NCBI RefSeq assembly: GCF_003332275.1
Contig: NZ_QOVA01000017.1
Location: 1-64,000 of the forward strand
Source: Edaphovirga cremea
Lineage (GTDB): Bacteria > Pseudomonadota > Gammaproteobacteria > Enterobacterales > Enterobacteriaceae
DNA length: 64,000 bases
Reading direction: 5' to 3'
Below, in pieces: positions 39,943 to 49,127 of this stretch (position 1 is the stretch's first letter; every line of letters starts with the position of its first letter). The notes beneath the pieces were generated by a model. That model saw only the letters and a list, made by a program, of their open reading frames with translations, was not told the origin of the DNA and searched no databases. The position numbers and the translations under genes are program-made.

Positions 39943-42900
39943 ATGATGTACCAGCCTGTCCCGCTTGCACGATATTTTTCTTTAGTACCTAAGTCAAAGG
40001 TTGACTCAGATGAAAGCGAATTGCACTCGTTTTGGAGTACACAGAAACGCACTGAGTGGCAAACGCTTGAAGAAGAATATCGCTGCGTCATTTTGGCGGA
40101 AGCAGGAGCAGGAAAAACCTTCGAGATGGAATCTCGGGCAAAGCATATCCAGCAATCAGGTCGAGCAGCATTCTTCATCAGAATAGAAGATATAGAAGAT
40201 GGTTTCGAAAATGCCTTTGAAGTCGGTTGCGCAGAATCCTTTGAAAACTGGCTGAAATCTCACGAGGAAGCATGGTTTTTCCTTGACTCGGTCGATGAAG
40301 CTCGCCTTGAAAATCCTCGAGCTTTTGAGAAAGCAATTAGGCGTTTTTCATTGAAGATCAAATCAGCGCAACAGCGTGCGCACATTTTCGTTTCTAGTCG
40401 TCCATATGCATGGCGTGCACGAACTGATCGGGAACTGTTAGAGCAATATTTACCCTTCGAAAAGTTGTTGGCTGATACTACGGTCACTGAAGAAAGTGAT
40501 TCTAATGAAATCGATAATGATGAGGTAGTTGAAGTAAGTAGCGCTCTGCAAGTATTCATACTCGAACCACTGGAAGAGTGTGGCATTCGTATCTTTGCCG
40601 AACATCGTGAAACACCACAAGTAGAAAAGCTGATTATTGAACTTCATCGTGCAAATCTGACAACTATGGCTGCGCGGCCATTTGATCTTGAGAGTATTTT
40701 GGCTAAGTGGAAAACCGAACAAAAGCTTGATGGGCGGCTCGAGTTACTACAGCACAATATTGATCTTCGTTTAAGCGAGATTGATCCAAGTCGTTCACAA
40801 CGACAACCACTCAATCGAGAGAATGCATTATCAGGCGTACGTTTACTTGCCGCCGCGGTTATTATGACTGGTGAGCCTGGAATTCGAATTCCAGACGCCA
40901 CCTTTCCTGGCGAAGGCATTGATGCGGAAGTTGTTTTAGGTGATTGGAACCCATCAGAGGTTAGAGCACTACTTGAACGTGGTATCTTCAATGATGTCAT
41001 ATATGGCATGGTACGATTTCGGCACCGAGAAGTGCGAGAGCTCCTCGCAGCAGAATGGTTTAGTCGTCAACTAAATGATGGTCATTCTCGTCGAGCAACA
41101 GAGTCCCTATTTATTCGCGAACAATATGGTCAATTAGTTATAACTCCTCGCTTGCGACCGATATTGCCTTGGTTAATCTTGTTCGATAGTGAATTACGTC
41201 AAAAAGTATTGAAAATATCGCCTGAGATCGTGGTTGAGGGAGGGGATGCAGCTCGCTTACCTTTAACTGAACGGCAAATGATTCTCACAGATGTTGTTAG
41301 ACGTATTGCTGAAGGCAAAGATGATCATTCGGCACGTGATAATAATGCTATTGCCCGCATAGCCCAGCCAGATTTAATGAATGATACCCTCAATTTGATT
41401 GTGGATCATCGAAATAATGATGATGCTATTTTCTTCTTAGGAAGATTAGTTTGGCAAGGTGGTATGACGGAGTGTGTGCCGATTCTTTCAGAAATCGCAA
41501 TTGATCCAGCCCGCGATATTTATGCTCGGATCGCGGCTACACGTGCTGTGATGACATGTGGAGAGAGGAACCAAATAAACCATCTATGGAACGAGCTAAT
41601 TCGTTTACCTGAAGTTTTACCTCGAAAATTGCTAGCTGAAGTACTGGGAAATGCTAACCCTGATGCTGCCTCTGCTAATTTCTTGTTGGTATCGTTAGAA
41701 AAAGTGGAAGCTTATAAGCCGTATGAAACATCTGGATTAAAGCAAGCTTTGCATTTTTTCATTGATCGTTTTCCGAATGATGCAACTGCGCTAAAACCGT
41801 TGGAAACAATAATTAGTGGCCTGAACGGTTATCTTGACCGAGAACCTTACATTGAGAGAGGGGAGTGCCATGCCTCGAAAGAGTTCGTATGGCTTTTAGG
41901 CCCAGCAACACATGCTGTTGAGCGATTGGTTTCTACACATTTAGAAGCAGCACTTTCATCGGATGCCCTTGCTGTTATGTTAAAAGTACCGGCAGTTCGA
42001 TTCTGGCGAAGTGATGATTTCGACGAGTACAAAAACAAACTTCATGAAATTGTCCCTGTTTGGAAGGAACTAAATGATGCGCTGTTCTGGAAAAGTATTG
42101 AGGAAGCGCGCAGCAGAATCGAAACAAAGGAATCTGAACGGCTTATTGATGATTACTCTGTGCAGTGGCTTGGTCACTTTTGGAAATTCGGGCCTGACCG
42201 ATTCGAAGACGTGCTGAATTTTATTGTGATGCAAGATTTTCTAGATGACAAGTTTGTAGCGGTTTCTCTTGCCATTAGGCTTTATAATTTGGCTGATAAA
42301 CCTGCAGACTGGTTACATAAACTCAAATGTATAGCAGAAGAGCGAGCCGAAATTAAAGAGTACCTTGATACTTTTTTAAACCCGCAGAGGTCGCTAAAAG
42401 CTATCGAACGGGAAGAAAAAGAAGCACAGCGCCGGGAAGAGTGGGCAAAAGAAAAAGAAGGGCGCAATCGCAACCGGATAGAGTGGATTACTCGCTTAAA
42501 AGCAAAACCGGATGTTATTCGAAATCCTCCAGGACTTAAACCAGGCGATTTCAGTAATGATCAGTATTGGCTATTGTGTGAAATTGAAGGTAACGGTAAT
42601 CGTTCTGATGGTTCAAATTGGGAACGGTTGATTCCTGAATTTGGTGAAGATGTCGCACGAGCATATCGGGATGCTGCAACATCACATTGGAGGAAATACG
42701 TCCCTTCTATTAGATCAGAGGGAAGCGACACAACCTCCGTTCCCTATCAATTAATATTTGCTATAGCCGGTCTGGAAATTGAAGCAAGTGAAAATGATGC
42801 TTTTCCAGCATGCCTGAATGAAGCTGAGGTGCTTCATGTACTTCGGTATACTATCTGGGAGTTGAATGGACTGCCAAAATGGCTGGAACAATTGCATCAT

Positions 42901-44256
42901 GCTTTTCCTGAATTGGTACTGGAAGCAATCCTCACAGAATTAAACTGGGAACTTACGCATACTGCAGTCGACAAGTCTATGCATTATATTTTGTATAAAC
43001 TTGCGGCTCATGCACCATGGATACATCCGTACATGGCTCCAGCATTAATTGACTGGATGGGGCAAAACGAAATTTTCAACTCTGACCTGCTTCGTTACTG
43101 TATTTGTATTTTGCAAAATGGAAATGTTGATTCTAACGTTATATTAAAGCTAGTTGAATCGAAAATTTTGCAAAGTGCTGTAAAAGAGCAGTTAGCGACT
43201 TGGTATGCACTTTGGGTTGATCTTAATGCGGAAGAAGCGATTCTTGCCGTTGATAGTTGGTTGTCAGACCTCCAGTCAGAAGAGGCTTCAAAAGAAGCAC
43301 AGTTATTTATAACAAAATTAATGGGGGCTCGTTTTTCTAGGAATACAGCTTATGGTAATGGCGACTCCTTCAGTGTCAAACAGCTTAAAGCGTTATATAT
43401 TCTCATGCATCGGTATATTAGAGCAGAGGATGATATAGAACGGGCCGGTAAGGGGGTGTATTCTCCGGGGCTGAGGGATGATGCGCAAGATGGCCGTAAT
43501 GCTCTTTTTAACAGGTTGGCTGCAATTCCAGGAAAAGAAACCTATTTTGCCCTTATAGAACTATCTGGAGAACATCCAGTTATTGAATCTCGATCTTGGA
43601 TGAGTAAGTTAGCTTATAAACGAGCTGAAGAGGATGCAGATTTAGAACCATGGTCGGCACAGCAAATGCGAGAGTTTGCTAGGAACCAGATGAGTACGCC
43701 AACAACACATCGACAGCTCTTTGATCTTACTGTTAACCGCCTGATTGATCTCAAGTCATGGATCGAAGTCGGAAATGATAGCCCATACAGGACTTGGCAA
43801 AGAGTTGAAGGTGAAAACGAGATGCGGAACCTTGTGGCGGGTTGGTTGAATAATAATTCTTCAGGCCGCTATAGCTGCGCTCAGGAAAACGAACTTCCGA
43901 ATAGACAAAGACCAGATATCTGGACTCAAAATCCACATATCCCCTCGCCAGTGCCTATTGAACTGAAATTGCTCGATAACTGGTCCGGCCCAGAGCTATG
44001 TGAGCGGTTACGCAATCAACTTGCAGGTGATTACTTACGAGAGGAAACGGCAGGCTGTGGAGTCATGCTTTTAGTTTGGCAGGGAAAATCTAGCCAAGTT
44101 CACTGGCAGATTGGGGGATGGAGAGCTACACTTTCTGGTTTGGAAGATGCGCTTAAATTATATTGGAATTCTATTGCCAGTAATTTTCCTAGTGTTGCTG
44201 CAATTGATGTGATTATAATTGATCTTACCTTAAGAAATACGAAATCGGATGTCTAA
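39943..44256 (+). CDS. NACHT-like STAND NTPase with C-terminal PD-(D/E)XK nuclease motif
   Basis: 1437 aa protein, unrecognised as a named family. A P-loop (AEAGAGKT, 52-59) is followed by Walker B WFFLDSVDE (111-119) with the acidic residue arrangement usual in NACHT NTPases, and HIFVSSRP (147-153) as sensor 1. Residues about 400-1250 are a long helical-repeat-like region without clear signatures, as in sensor parts of STAND proteins. Near the C-terminus RPDIW (D1325) and VPIELKL (E1340, K1342) form a PD-(D/E)XK nuclease core. GAGGTG precedes the ATG by seven bases. Such fusions act in bacterial NLR-like anti-phage immunity; that role here is inferred. Confidence 0.72.
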   Translation: MMYQPVPLARYFSLVPKSKVDSDESELHSFWSTQKRTEWQTLEEEYRCVILAEAGAGKTFEMESRAKHIQQSGRAAFFIRIEDIEDGFENAFEVGCAESFENWLKSHEEAWFFLDSVDEARLENPRAFEKAIRRFSLKIKSAQQRAHIFVSSRPYAWRARTDRELLEQYLPFEKLLADTTVTEESDSNEIDNDEVVEVSSALQVFILEPLEECGIRIFAEHRETPQVEKLIIELHRANLTTMAARPFDLESILAKWKTEQKLDGRLELLQHNIDLRLSEIDPSRSQRQPLNRENALSGVRLLAAAVIMTGEPGIRIPDATFPGEGIDAEVVLGDWNPSEVRALLERGIFNDVIYGMVRFRHREVRELLAAEWFSRQLNDGHSRRATESLFIREQYGQLVITPRLRPILPWLILFDSELRQKVLKISPEIVVEGGDAARLPLTERQMILTDVVRRIAEGKDDHSARDNNAIARIAQPDLMNDTLNLIVDHRNNDDAIFFLGRLVWQGGMTECVPILSEIAIDPARDIYARIAATRAVMTCGERNQINHLWNELIRLPEVLPRKLLAEVLGNANPDAASANFLLVSLEKVEAYKPYETSGLKQALHFFIDRFPNDATALKPLETIISGLNGYLDREPYIERGECHASKEFVWLLGPATHAVERLVSTHLEAALSSDALAVMLKVPAVRFWRSDDFDEYKNKLHEIVPVWKELNDALFWKSIEEARSRIETKESERLIDDYSVQWLGHFWKFGPDRFEDVLNFIVMQDFLDDKFVAVSLAIRLYNLADKPADWLHKLKCIAEERAEIKEYLDTFLNPQRSLKAIEREEKEAQRREEWAKEKEGRNRNRIEWITRLKAKPDVIRNPPGLKPGDFSNDQYWLLCEIEGNGNRSDGSNWERLIPEFGEDVARAYRDAATSHWRKYVPSIRSEGSDTTSVPYQLIFAIAGLEIEASENDAFPACLNEAEVLHVLRYTIWELNGLPKWLEQLHHAFPELVLEAILTELNWELTHTAVDKSMHYILYKLAAHAPWIHPYMAPALIDWMGQNEIFNSDLLRYCICILQNGNVDSNVILKLVESKILQSAVKEQLATWYALWVDLNAEEAILAVDSWLSDLQSEEASKEAQLFITKLMGARFSRNTAYGNGDSFSVKQLKALYILMHRYIRAEDDIERAGKGVYSPGLRDDAQDGRNALFNRLAAIPGKETYFALIELSGEHPVIESRSWMSKLAYKRAEEDADLEPWSAQQMREFARNQMSTPTTHRQLFDLTVNRLIDLKSWIEVGNDSPYRTWQRVEGENEMRNLVAGWLNNNSSGRYSCAQENELPNRQRPDIWTQNPHIPSPVPIELKLLDNWSGPELCERLRNQLAGDYLREETAGCGVMLLVWQGKSSQVHWQIGGWRATLSGLEDALKLYWNSIASNFPSVAAIDVIIIDLTLRNTKSDV

Positions 44257-44371
44257 TGTGGCTGTTGAAGCACGTTTTAAGTTGTGAGATGACTATTAGT
44301 TATTTTCAATGTTATTAGCAATTCAAACTGAATGTCAGTTGTGAGCAAAAGTAGAAGTTAGAAGTAGATGG

Positions 44372-44401
44372 GTCCAGTCAAGTTGTAGGGGGGACTGGAC
44401 T
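44372..44401. terminator. Inverted repeat between convergent island genes
   Basis: GTCCAGTC pairs with GACTGGAC across 13 bases, midway between the convergent NACHT-nuclease and SIR2-like genes. It lacks a clear T-run, so a shared terminator is only a suggestion. Confidence 0.35.
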
Positions 44402-44409
44402 TGCTACAT

Positions 44410-45300
44410 TTATGCTGCCATCGAATCTTTCAAATTAATATTCATTTTATTGATTGCAGAACTATACATTTTTTTGTAGTCATTGTTAGATAAATTAAGA
44501 GTAACAACTTCCACATTAAATGATTTTAAAAGCCCTGCTTTTTCAGTAGGTATTTCGTTGGTGTAGAAATAAATTTTGTTATTAACTAACCCGTTAGAAG
44601 AAAAACGAGCCCGCTTATTAAGTAACCACCAAATGTCAATCTCAGTGTAATCCAAAGAAAAACCAATAATGTGCACGTTAGTAGAAAAGAAGAGATCAAC
44701 CCAAGATGTAAAACAAAAAGATGAATTCTCAAGTTTTTTCAGCATGGGGTCAACATTACATTCCTCCCCATCAATCTTATGCTTATATGTGCCTTTGACA
44801 TAAGAATCTATTTTACTTACTGACCCGCAATAGTGATCTAACCCAAGCATAATCGATTTAGGCTGTCCTATTTCACCATGTATGTTCCAAAGGAATTTCG
44901 TTCCTTCTATTGAATCATATTTTCTCTTTCTCCTTAAACTATAAATATCCTCAGTACTTAATTTTTTAGGTGTAAGTCCAAGAGCCTTTTCGAAAGCATA
45001 GTCGTAATTTGTTGTTAAGTAATTTTCAATCTCTAACGTTGCTAAGGTCTCAAGTATTTCATTGGATTCTTGTAGTTGTAATTCTTTGGCTATTACTTCC
45101 TTAATTTCAAGCTCATCTACTTTTTCTCGTTTTGCAGAGGTGTGTTTTTCCATGAAAATCCTTTCATACACCATGGTGTTCGGTAGTTCTCCGCTTGAGA
45201 AAATACTAGTACCTTTTATTTTATCTAATAAGTCATTCCAACTAATTGCATTCGTCGAAAGTCGATTAATTCCATTTCCAAATAACAGTGTGTTACCCAT
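44410..45300 (-). CDS. SIR2-like domain protein (candidate NAD+-consuming effector)
   Basis: 296 aa. Sirtuin-type Rossmann landmarks are in order: FGNGINRL (residues 7-14), YLTTNYDYAFE (94-104), WNIHGEI (138-144, with the His equivalent to the sirtuin catalytic position at 141) and HIIGFSLDYTEIDIWWLL (210-227). This layout is typical of defence-associated SIR2 proteins that hydrolyse NAD+ rather than deacetylases. It is the second gene of a minus-strand pair, 69 bp after an FRG-domain gene. Low GC content separates it from the backbone. NADase activity is inferred. Confidence 0.82.
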   Translation of the reverse strand: MGNTLLFGNGINRLSTNAISWNDLLDKIKGTSIFSSGELPNTMVYERIFMEKHTSAKREKVDELEIKEVIAKELQLQESNEILETLATLEIENYLTTNYDYAFEKALGLTPKKLSTEDIYSLRRKRKYDSIEGTKFLWNIHGEIGQPKSIMLGLDHYCGSVSKIDSYVKGTYKHKIDGEECNVDPMLKKLENSSFCFTSWVDLFFSTNVHIIGFSLDYTEIDIWWLLNKRARFSSNGLVNNKIYFYTNEIPTEKAGLLKSFNVEVVTLNLSNNDYKKMYSSAINKMNINLKDSMAA

Positions 45301-45369
45301 ATTTCGCCTATTAACAATACATGTAAATTGAATGGTTCCTCAATGTGATTAACAGCACACTGAGTCTTG

Positions 45370-46284
45370 CTAGTTTAATCTATACTGATTTAATAGATGC
45401 TCAGCTACACCTTTGTATCCAGGGAAAATTCTGGCTGCGTCGTAACCCAGTTTAGACAAAATATTACATCCTTTTTTTGCTTGTGAGCATGGTAGAGTGA
45501 ACCGTTTGAATAATACGATGTTTTCTTCTTTTTTGTATGTGTCGGCGACTAGAGTATCAAGCGGTCTGCGATCTACTAAATTGACCAGGCCATTCTGCAA
45601 AAGTCGCATCTCATTAATCATTGAAGGTAATTGGATTGGCCAATAAGTAAATAGGCCTTTCTGCGCATTCAAATTGGGATTGTTTGCATAATGAGGTGTG
45701 ACGAAATCGATGTTGACTCTATTAACTGTTGCTTTTAAAAAAGATATGTGTTCTTTGTTAAGCGCCCATATTTCTAACTTACCTTCTTTCTCGATCGCAC
45801 CTCTTAGTGCAAAAAATAGTGCTACAAATATGTCATATGTCCAATCAAGTAATCGTGTTGGTATACCATAATGTTGCGTTAGTGCGGCAGTTTCTAATAA
45901 GTCTTTGGGGATCCATACATCACTTTCGTAAGGGGTGTTAAGGCCATGAAAATCAAATTGTTGAGCTAGATTAACTCTCATTCTTTCAGAAACCGGAACA
46001 CCTAATCCTCTTTGATCTGCTAAACGATAAAAAGCTCTTAGGACCGAGTACTCGCCCTTAACTTGCCATGATTGCCAATTATGCTGAGGTTCAATAGGTC
46101 TACCTAATCCACATGTTTTCCAAAACCAATCAATATTGTCTAATCTCAATGCTGTCGGAATCAATTCATACGATTCTTGACTATGTCCTCTAAAAATGAA
46201 GCCTTCCAAGTTTGAACTCTCTCCCCACGGAGAGAAGAATTCAAACATTTCGTCTACACTCACAAAATCAAGGGATTCAATCAT
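45370..46284 (-). CDS. FRG-domain protein
   Basis: 304 aa protein with the FRG domain: FIFRGHSQESYELIPTALR (residues 29-47, the F-R-G triad at 31-33) and the second family block TQHYGIPTRLLDWTYDIFVALFFAL (136-160). FRG domains are widespread in mobile elements and next to defence genes; their biochemical activity is not settled to my knowledge. The gene is immediately upstream of the SIR2-like gene in the same orientation, so the two probably form an operon and a functional pair. There is no signal peptide or membrane segment. Confidence 0.85.
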   Translation of the reverse strand: MIESLDFVSVDEMFEFFSPWGESSNLEGFIFRGHSQESYELIPTALRLDNIDWFWKTCGLGRPIEPQHNWQSWQVKGEYSVLRAFYRLADQRGLGVPVSERMRVNLAQQFDFHGLNTPYESDVWIPKDLLETAALTQHYGIPTRLLDWTYDIFVALFFALRGAIEKEGKLEIWALNKEHISFLKATVNRVNIDFVTPHYANNPNLNAQKGLFTYWPIQLPSMINEMRLLQNGLVNLVDRRPLDTLVADTYKKEENIVLFKRFTLPCSQAKKGCNILSKLGYDAARIFPGYKGVAEHLLNQYRLN

Positions 46285-46631
46285 CTAAACGCCTACAAGT
46301 AAAAATTCTAAGGATGCCTAGCTCCCGTAAGTCTAAAATTATTCTAGGCTGCTTTCATTAATTTATTCATGCAAAATTACTGCTAGTTCACCATTGTTTC
46401 AATAGGTTATTGTGAAATAATAAAATGATGTTCGGCAGAGTCTATGCATGTAGTCCACAATTTTCCCATCCCCCATCCCCCATCCCCCATCCAGCAGTTC
46501 AGTGAGAGTTTCTGTGTTGAAGCGGCTAAGAACTGATTACACCAGCGTATGGCTATGTTCGCATCTGGTACACCAAGTAAGGATTCACTCATCTTAGTAA
46601 ACACGTCAGATCATATCTTCGTTCATAGGCT
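46285..46631. other. Intergenic region between the FRG gene and integrase
   Basis: 347 bp with no recognisable gene. It contains the upstream region of the FRG-SIR2 pair and a short tandem repeat at 46465-46492. Confidence 0.5.
46465..46492. repeat. Short tandem repeat, about four copies of CCCCATC
   Basis: The plus strand shows CCCATC followed by three further CCCCATC units in perfect tandem. It is outside any supported gene, about 180 bp upstream of the FRG gene start. Such repeats can change length by slippage. Confidence 0.9.
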
Positions 46632-47873
46632 TCATCCAACTAACCGCATTCCTTTTACCCCATCTTCAAATATACTGCCGTTGTCTGCAGCCTTCACAAA
46701 GTCCGCCCACCACTGCATCATCGGGCGACGCTGCTCGAGATAATCACTGCGGTTATAGGCTCGACGCACTTCATTCTTATCCACATGGGCAAGTGCTGCC
46801 TCAATAACATCAGGCGGAAATCCTTGCTCATTAAGGGCCGTACTGGCAATTGAGCGCAGACCATGTGAAACGAGGACACCACCAAAACCTGCACGTTTTA
46901 GCGCTGCATTCACCGTTTGACTGTTCATTGGCTGGGTCGGTTTGATGCGGCTGGGAAAGATAAATTCTCGATTGCCACTTAACGGCTTCATCATCTCCAA
47001 TATCGCAATTGCTTCATCTGACAATGGAATAGTGTGATCACGGTTCATTTTCATGCGTGATGCGGGGATTTTCCATTCTCGTGCTTCCAGGTTTATCTCG
47101 TCCCAGCGAGCTTCAGCCGCTTCGGCAGGGCGGGTGATAGTAAGAAGTTGCCACATGAACAGGCACCGTGTTGGTAGGATAATGTTGGCGGTACGCATAG
47201 TCTGCATGAGTTGCGGTAGCTGATCTGGACGGATGCTTGGCATGTTCTTTTTCTGAGGCCTCTCGAATGCCTTGCCAATATTGACGCTGGGGACAGCATC
47301 AATCAGGCCCGTGTTTTGAGCATAAACCATGACCTCATTGATGCGTTGGCACAGGCGACGGACAGTTTCCAATGCTCCACGAGCCTGAACAGGTTGAATT
47401 GCTTGGACTAGAGTATGTGCTTTAATATCAGTGATGCTCATATCGCCAATCGCTGGGAACACATCTCTTTCAAGCGAGCGCCAGATATCTTCCGCATAGT
47501 CCTCTGTTACGCTGGTTTTCTTCACATTCCACCAACGTTCGGCTACGAGTTTGAATGTATTGGTTTTCGCTTCTAGGGTGCTGCGTAGTTGTTCTTGCTG
47601 ATGCTCCTGCGGATCGATTTCCTTTGCCAAAAGGCTGCGTGACTCAGTTCGGTATTTACGGGCATCGGCAAGCGTAACCGACGGGTAGGGGCCAATACTC
47701 TTTTTTGCGCGCTTCTTGGTGACAGGACGAATGTAGCGAAACTGCCAGATTTTACTGCCGCTGGATTTGATTAGTAGCTCAAGGCCATCACCATCATAGA
47801 GAACGTAGTCCGCTTCCTTGGGTTTGGCGGATTCGATTTCCTTGACGGATAAAGGTTTGGTTTGTCTTGCCAT
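46632..47873 (-). CDS. P4-type tyrosine integrase (CP4-57 IntA-like)
   Basis: 413 aa site-specific recombinase that inserts and excises the island at ssrA. It has the N-terminal DUF4102-type arm-binding domain (ADYVLYDGDGLELLIKSSGSKIWQFRY near residue 21) and catalytic residues R248 (TRPAEA), H337 and R340 (SHGLRS), H363 (LAHVDK) and Y373 (RAYNRSDY). It closely resembles the CP4-57 prophage integrase, which uses the same ssrA site. Transcribed away from ssrA, and apparently intact. Confidence 0.95.
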   Translation of the reverse strand: MARQTKPLSVKEIESAKPKEADYVLYDGDGLELLIKSSGSKIWQFRYIRPVTKKRAKKSIGPYPSVTLADARKYRTESRSLLAKEIDPQEHQQEQLRSTLEAKTNTFKLVAERWWNVKKTSVTEDYAEDIWRSLERDVFPAIGDMSITDIKAHTLVQAIQPVQARGALETVRRLCQRINEVMVYAQNTGLIDAVPSVNIGKAFERPQKKNMPSIRPDQLPQLMQTMRTANIILPTRCLFMWQLLTITRPAEAAEARWDEINLEAREWKIPASRMKMNRDHTIPLSDEAIAILEMMKPLSGNREFIFPSRIKPTQPMNSQTVNAALKRAGFGGVLVSHGLRSIASTALNEQGFPPDVIEAALAHVDKNEVRRAYNRSDYLEQRRPMMQWWADFVKAADNGSIFEDGVKGMRLVG

Positions 47874-47997
47874 TGCCGGGTTTCCATAGTTTTAGGCACC
47901 TCAAAAACAATAATGCTTTATGAGGTGCCTAACAAGGTGCCTAAAAGTTTCGGATTTAATTAGTTTGCTTCAGACTTCCCAAGACAAATTGCAGGCA

Positions 47998-48034
47998 CAA
48001 AAAAGCCCGCAGGGCTTGTGCCATGCGGGCTCTT
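47998..48034 (-). terminator. Terminator downstream of ssrA
   Basis: Read on the minus strand, AGCCCGCA pairs with TGCGGGCT and is followed by six T residues, 44 bases beyond the tmRNA 3' end. It also insulates ssrA transcription from the integrase gene. Confidence 0.85.
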
Positions 48035-48077
48035 TAGACTTTATCGGATGACTCTGGTAATCATCGATTGAAGATTT

Positions 48078-48441
48078 TGGTGGAGCTGGGGGGATTTGAA
48101 CCCCCGTCCGAAATTACTACGCCGTCGGCACTACATGCTTAGTCCAATCTTTACATTCGCCGGTTAGCTGCGGATGGACACGCCACTAACAAACTATCCT
48201 GATTGGGTTTAACGCTTTCACCCCAGGCAAGGTGTCCACGCGATCTCTTTTAGGTTTGACCTCTCTTGATCCCCGTCTTAAGAGCGGAAGCTAGGGAGAG
48301 AGGGCTCTAAGCAGGTTATTAAGCTGCTAGTGCGTAGTTTTCGTCGTTTGCGACTATTTTTTTGCGGCTTTTAACGAGGCCAACCGCCCCTCGGCATGCT
48401 CCTTGGGTTTCGCAAATCCCGTCGAATCCAGAATCAGCCCC
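48078..48441 (-). ncRNA. ssrA: Transfer-messenger RNA (tmRNA, ssrA)
   Basis: 364-nt RNA for trans-translation with SmpB. The 5' end GGGGCTGATTCTGGATTCGACG and the 3' end AGCTCCACCA form the tRNA-like acceptor part. The reading frame for the tag GCAAACGACGAAAACTACGC continues to GCTTAA and encodes ANDENYALAA. Pseudoknot sequences between are close to those of E. coli. The 3' end is the integration site of the adjacent island and was restored by it. Confidence 0.98.
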
Positions 48442-48490
48442 AAGTACTATTGTGCAGTATATCAGAAAATATGCATGCTAGGCCAGTAGC

Positions 48491-48973
48491 TTAGCGATTT
48501 GCGTTCTTCATGATACGTGCTTTGTCTAATTTCCATTCACGATCTTTGATATCGTCGCGTTTGTCGTGGTCCTTCTTACCTTTCGCAACACCAATTTTGA
48601 TTTTGGTCCAGGCGTTCTTCCAGTACAACGACAATGCAACGACCGTGTAGCCTTCGCGATTGATACGGCCAAACAGCGAATCCAGTTCACGTTTGTTAAG
48701 TAAGAGTTTACGCGTGCGCATTGGCTCACAGACAACATGTGAAGACGCAACATTGAGTGGAGTTATGGTCGCACCGAAAAGATAAGCTTCACCATCTCTC
48801 AGCACCACATAGCTGTCACTGATGTTGGCCTTGCCTGCACGCAGTGATTTAACTTCCCATCCTTGCAATGCAAGACCCGCTTCAAACTCTTCTTCGATGA
48901 AGAATTCATGGCGGGCACGTTTGTTTTGCGCGATGGTGGCAGAACCGGGTTTGTAGGCTTTTTTCTTTGTCAT
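48491..48973 (-). CDS. smpB: SsrA-binding protein SmpB
   Basis: Binds the tRNA-like part of tmRNA and delivers it to stalled ribosomes. The ATG at 48973 gives 160 aa, the E. coli length, starting [47 protein letters not shown] near residue 37 and the basic C-terminal tail ([14 protein letters not shown]) are conserved. An upstream ATG at 48985 would add four residues. It is 49 bp upstream of ssrA on the same strand. Confidence 0.96.
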   Translation of the reverse strand: MTKKKAYKPGSATIAQNKRARHEFFIEEEFEAGLALQGWEVKSLRAGKANISDSYVVLRDGEAYLFGATITPLNVASSHVVCEPMRTRKLLLNKRELDSLFGRINREGYTVVALSLYWKNAWTKIKIGVAKGKKDHDKRDDIKDREWKLDKARIMKNANR

Positions 48974-49127
48974 AGTATTGATCATTATACTGGAAGCGGT
49001 GACGAATGAAATCCCTTGGCCGCGAGCACCTTACAATTTTTGCTCCATAAGCAGTATGAAGTGGTTTTTTTGTCTGCAGGCAGATAAATGGTATTATACG
49101 TACGTTTTATGTCTCTCAGGAAATGAT

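Larger units (their letters stand above)
35183..48077. mobile_element. Genomic island integrated at ssrA (candidate defence island)
   Basis: In E. coli this stretch between ygaV and ssrA is where the CP4-57 prophage sits. Here it holds a CP4-57-type integrase adjacent to the tmRNA 3' end, and inward of it five genes with nuclease, helicase, NACHT, SIR2 and FRG signatures, all AT-richer than the backbone. The right boundary is the ssrA 3' end; the left is set at the IS because no second attachment repeat was found, so it is approximate. Confidence 0.65.

Noticed and set aside
46407-46604. 65-codon minus-strand frame covering the CCCCATC repeat
   Set aside because: The repeat produces an artificial Gly/Trp/Met-rich stretch; no start signal or homology.
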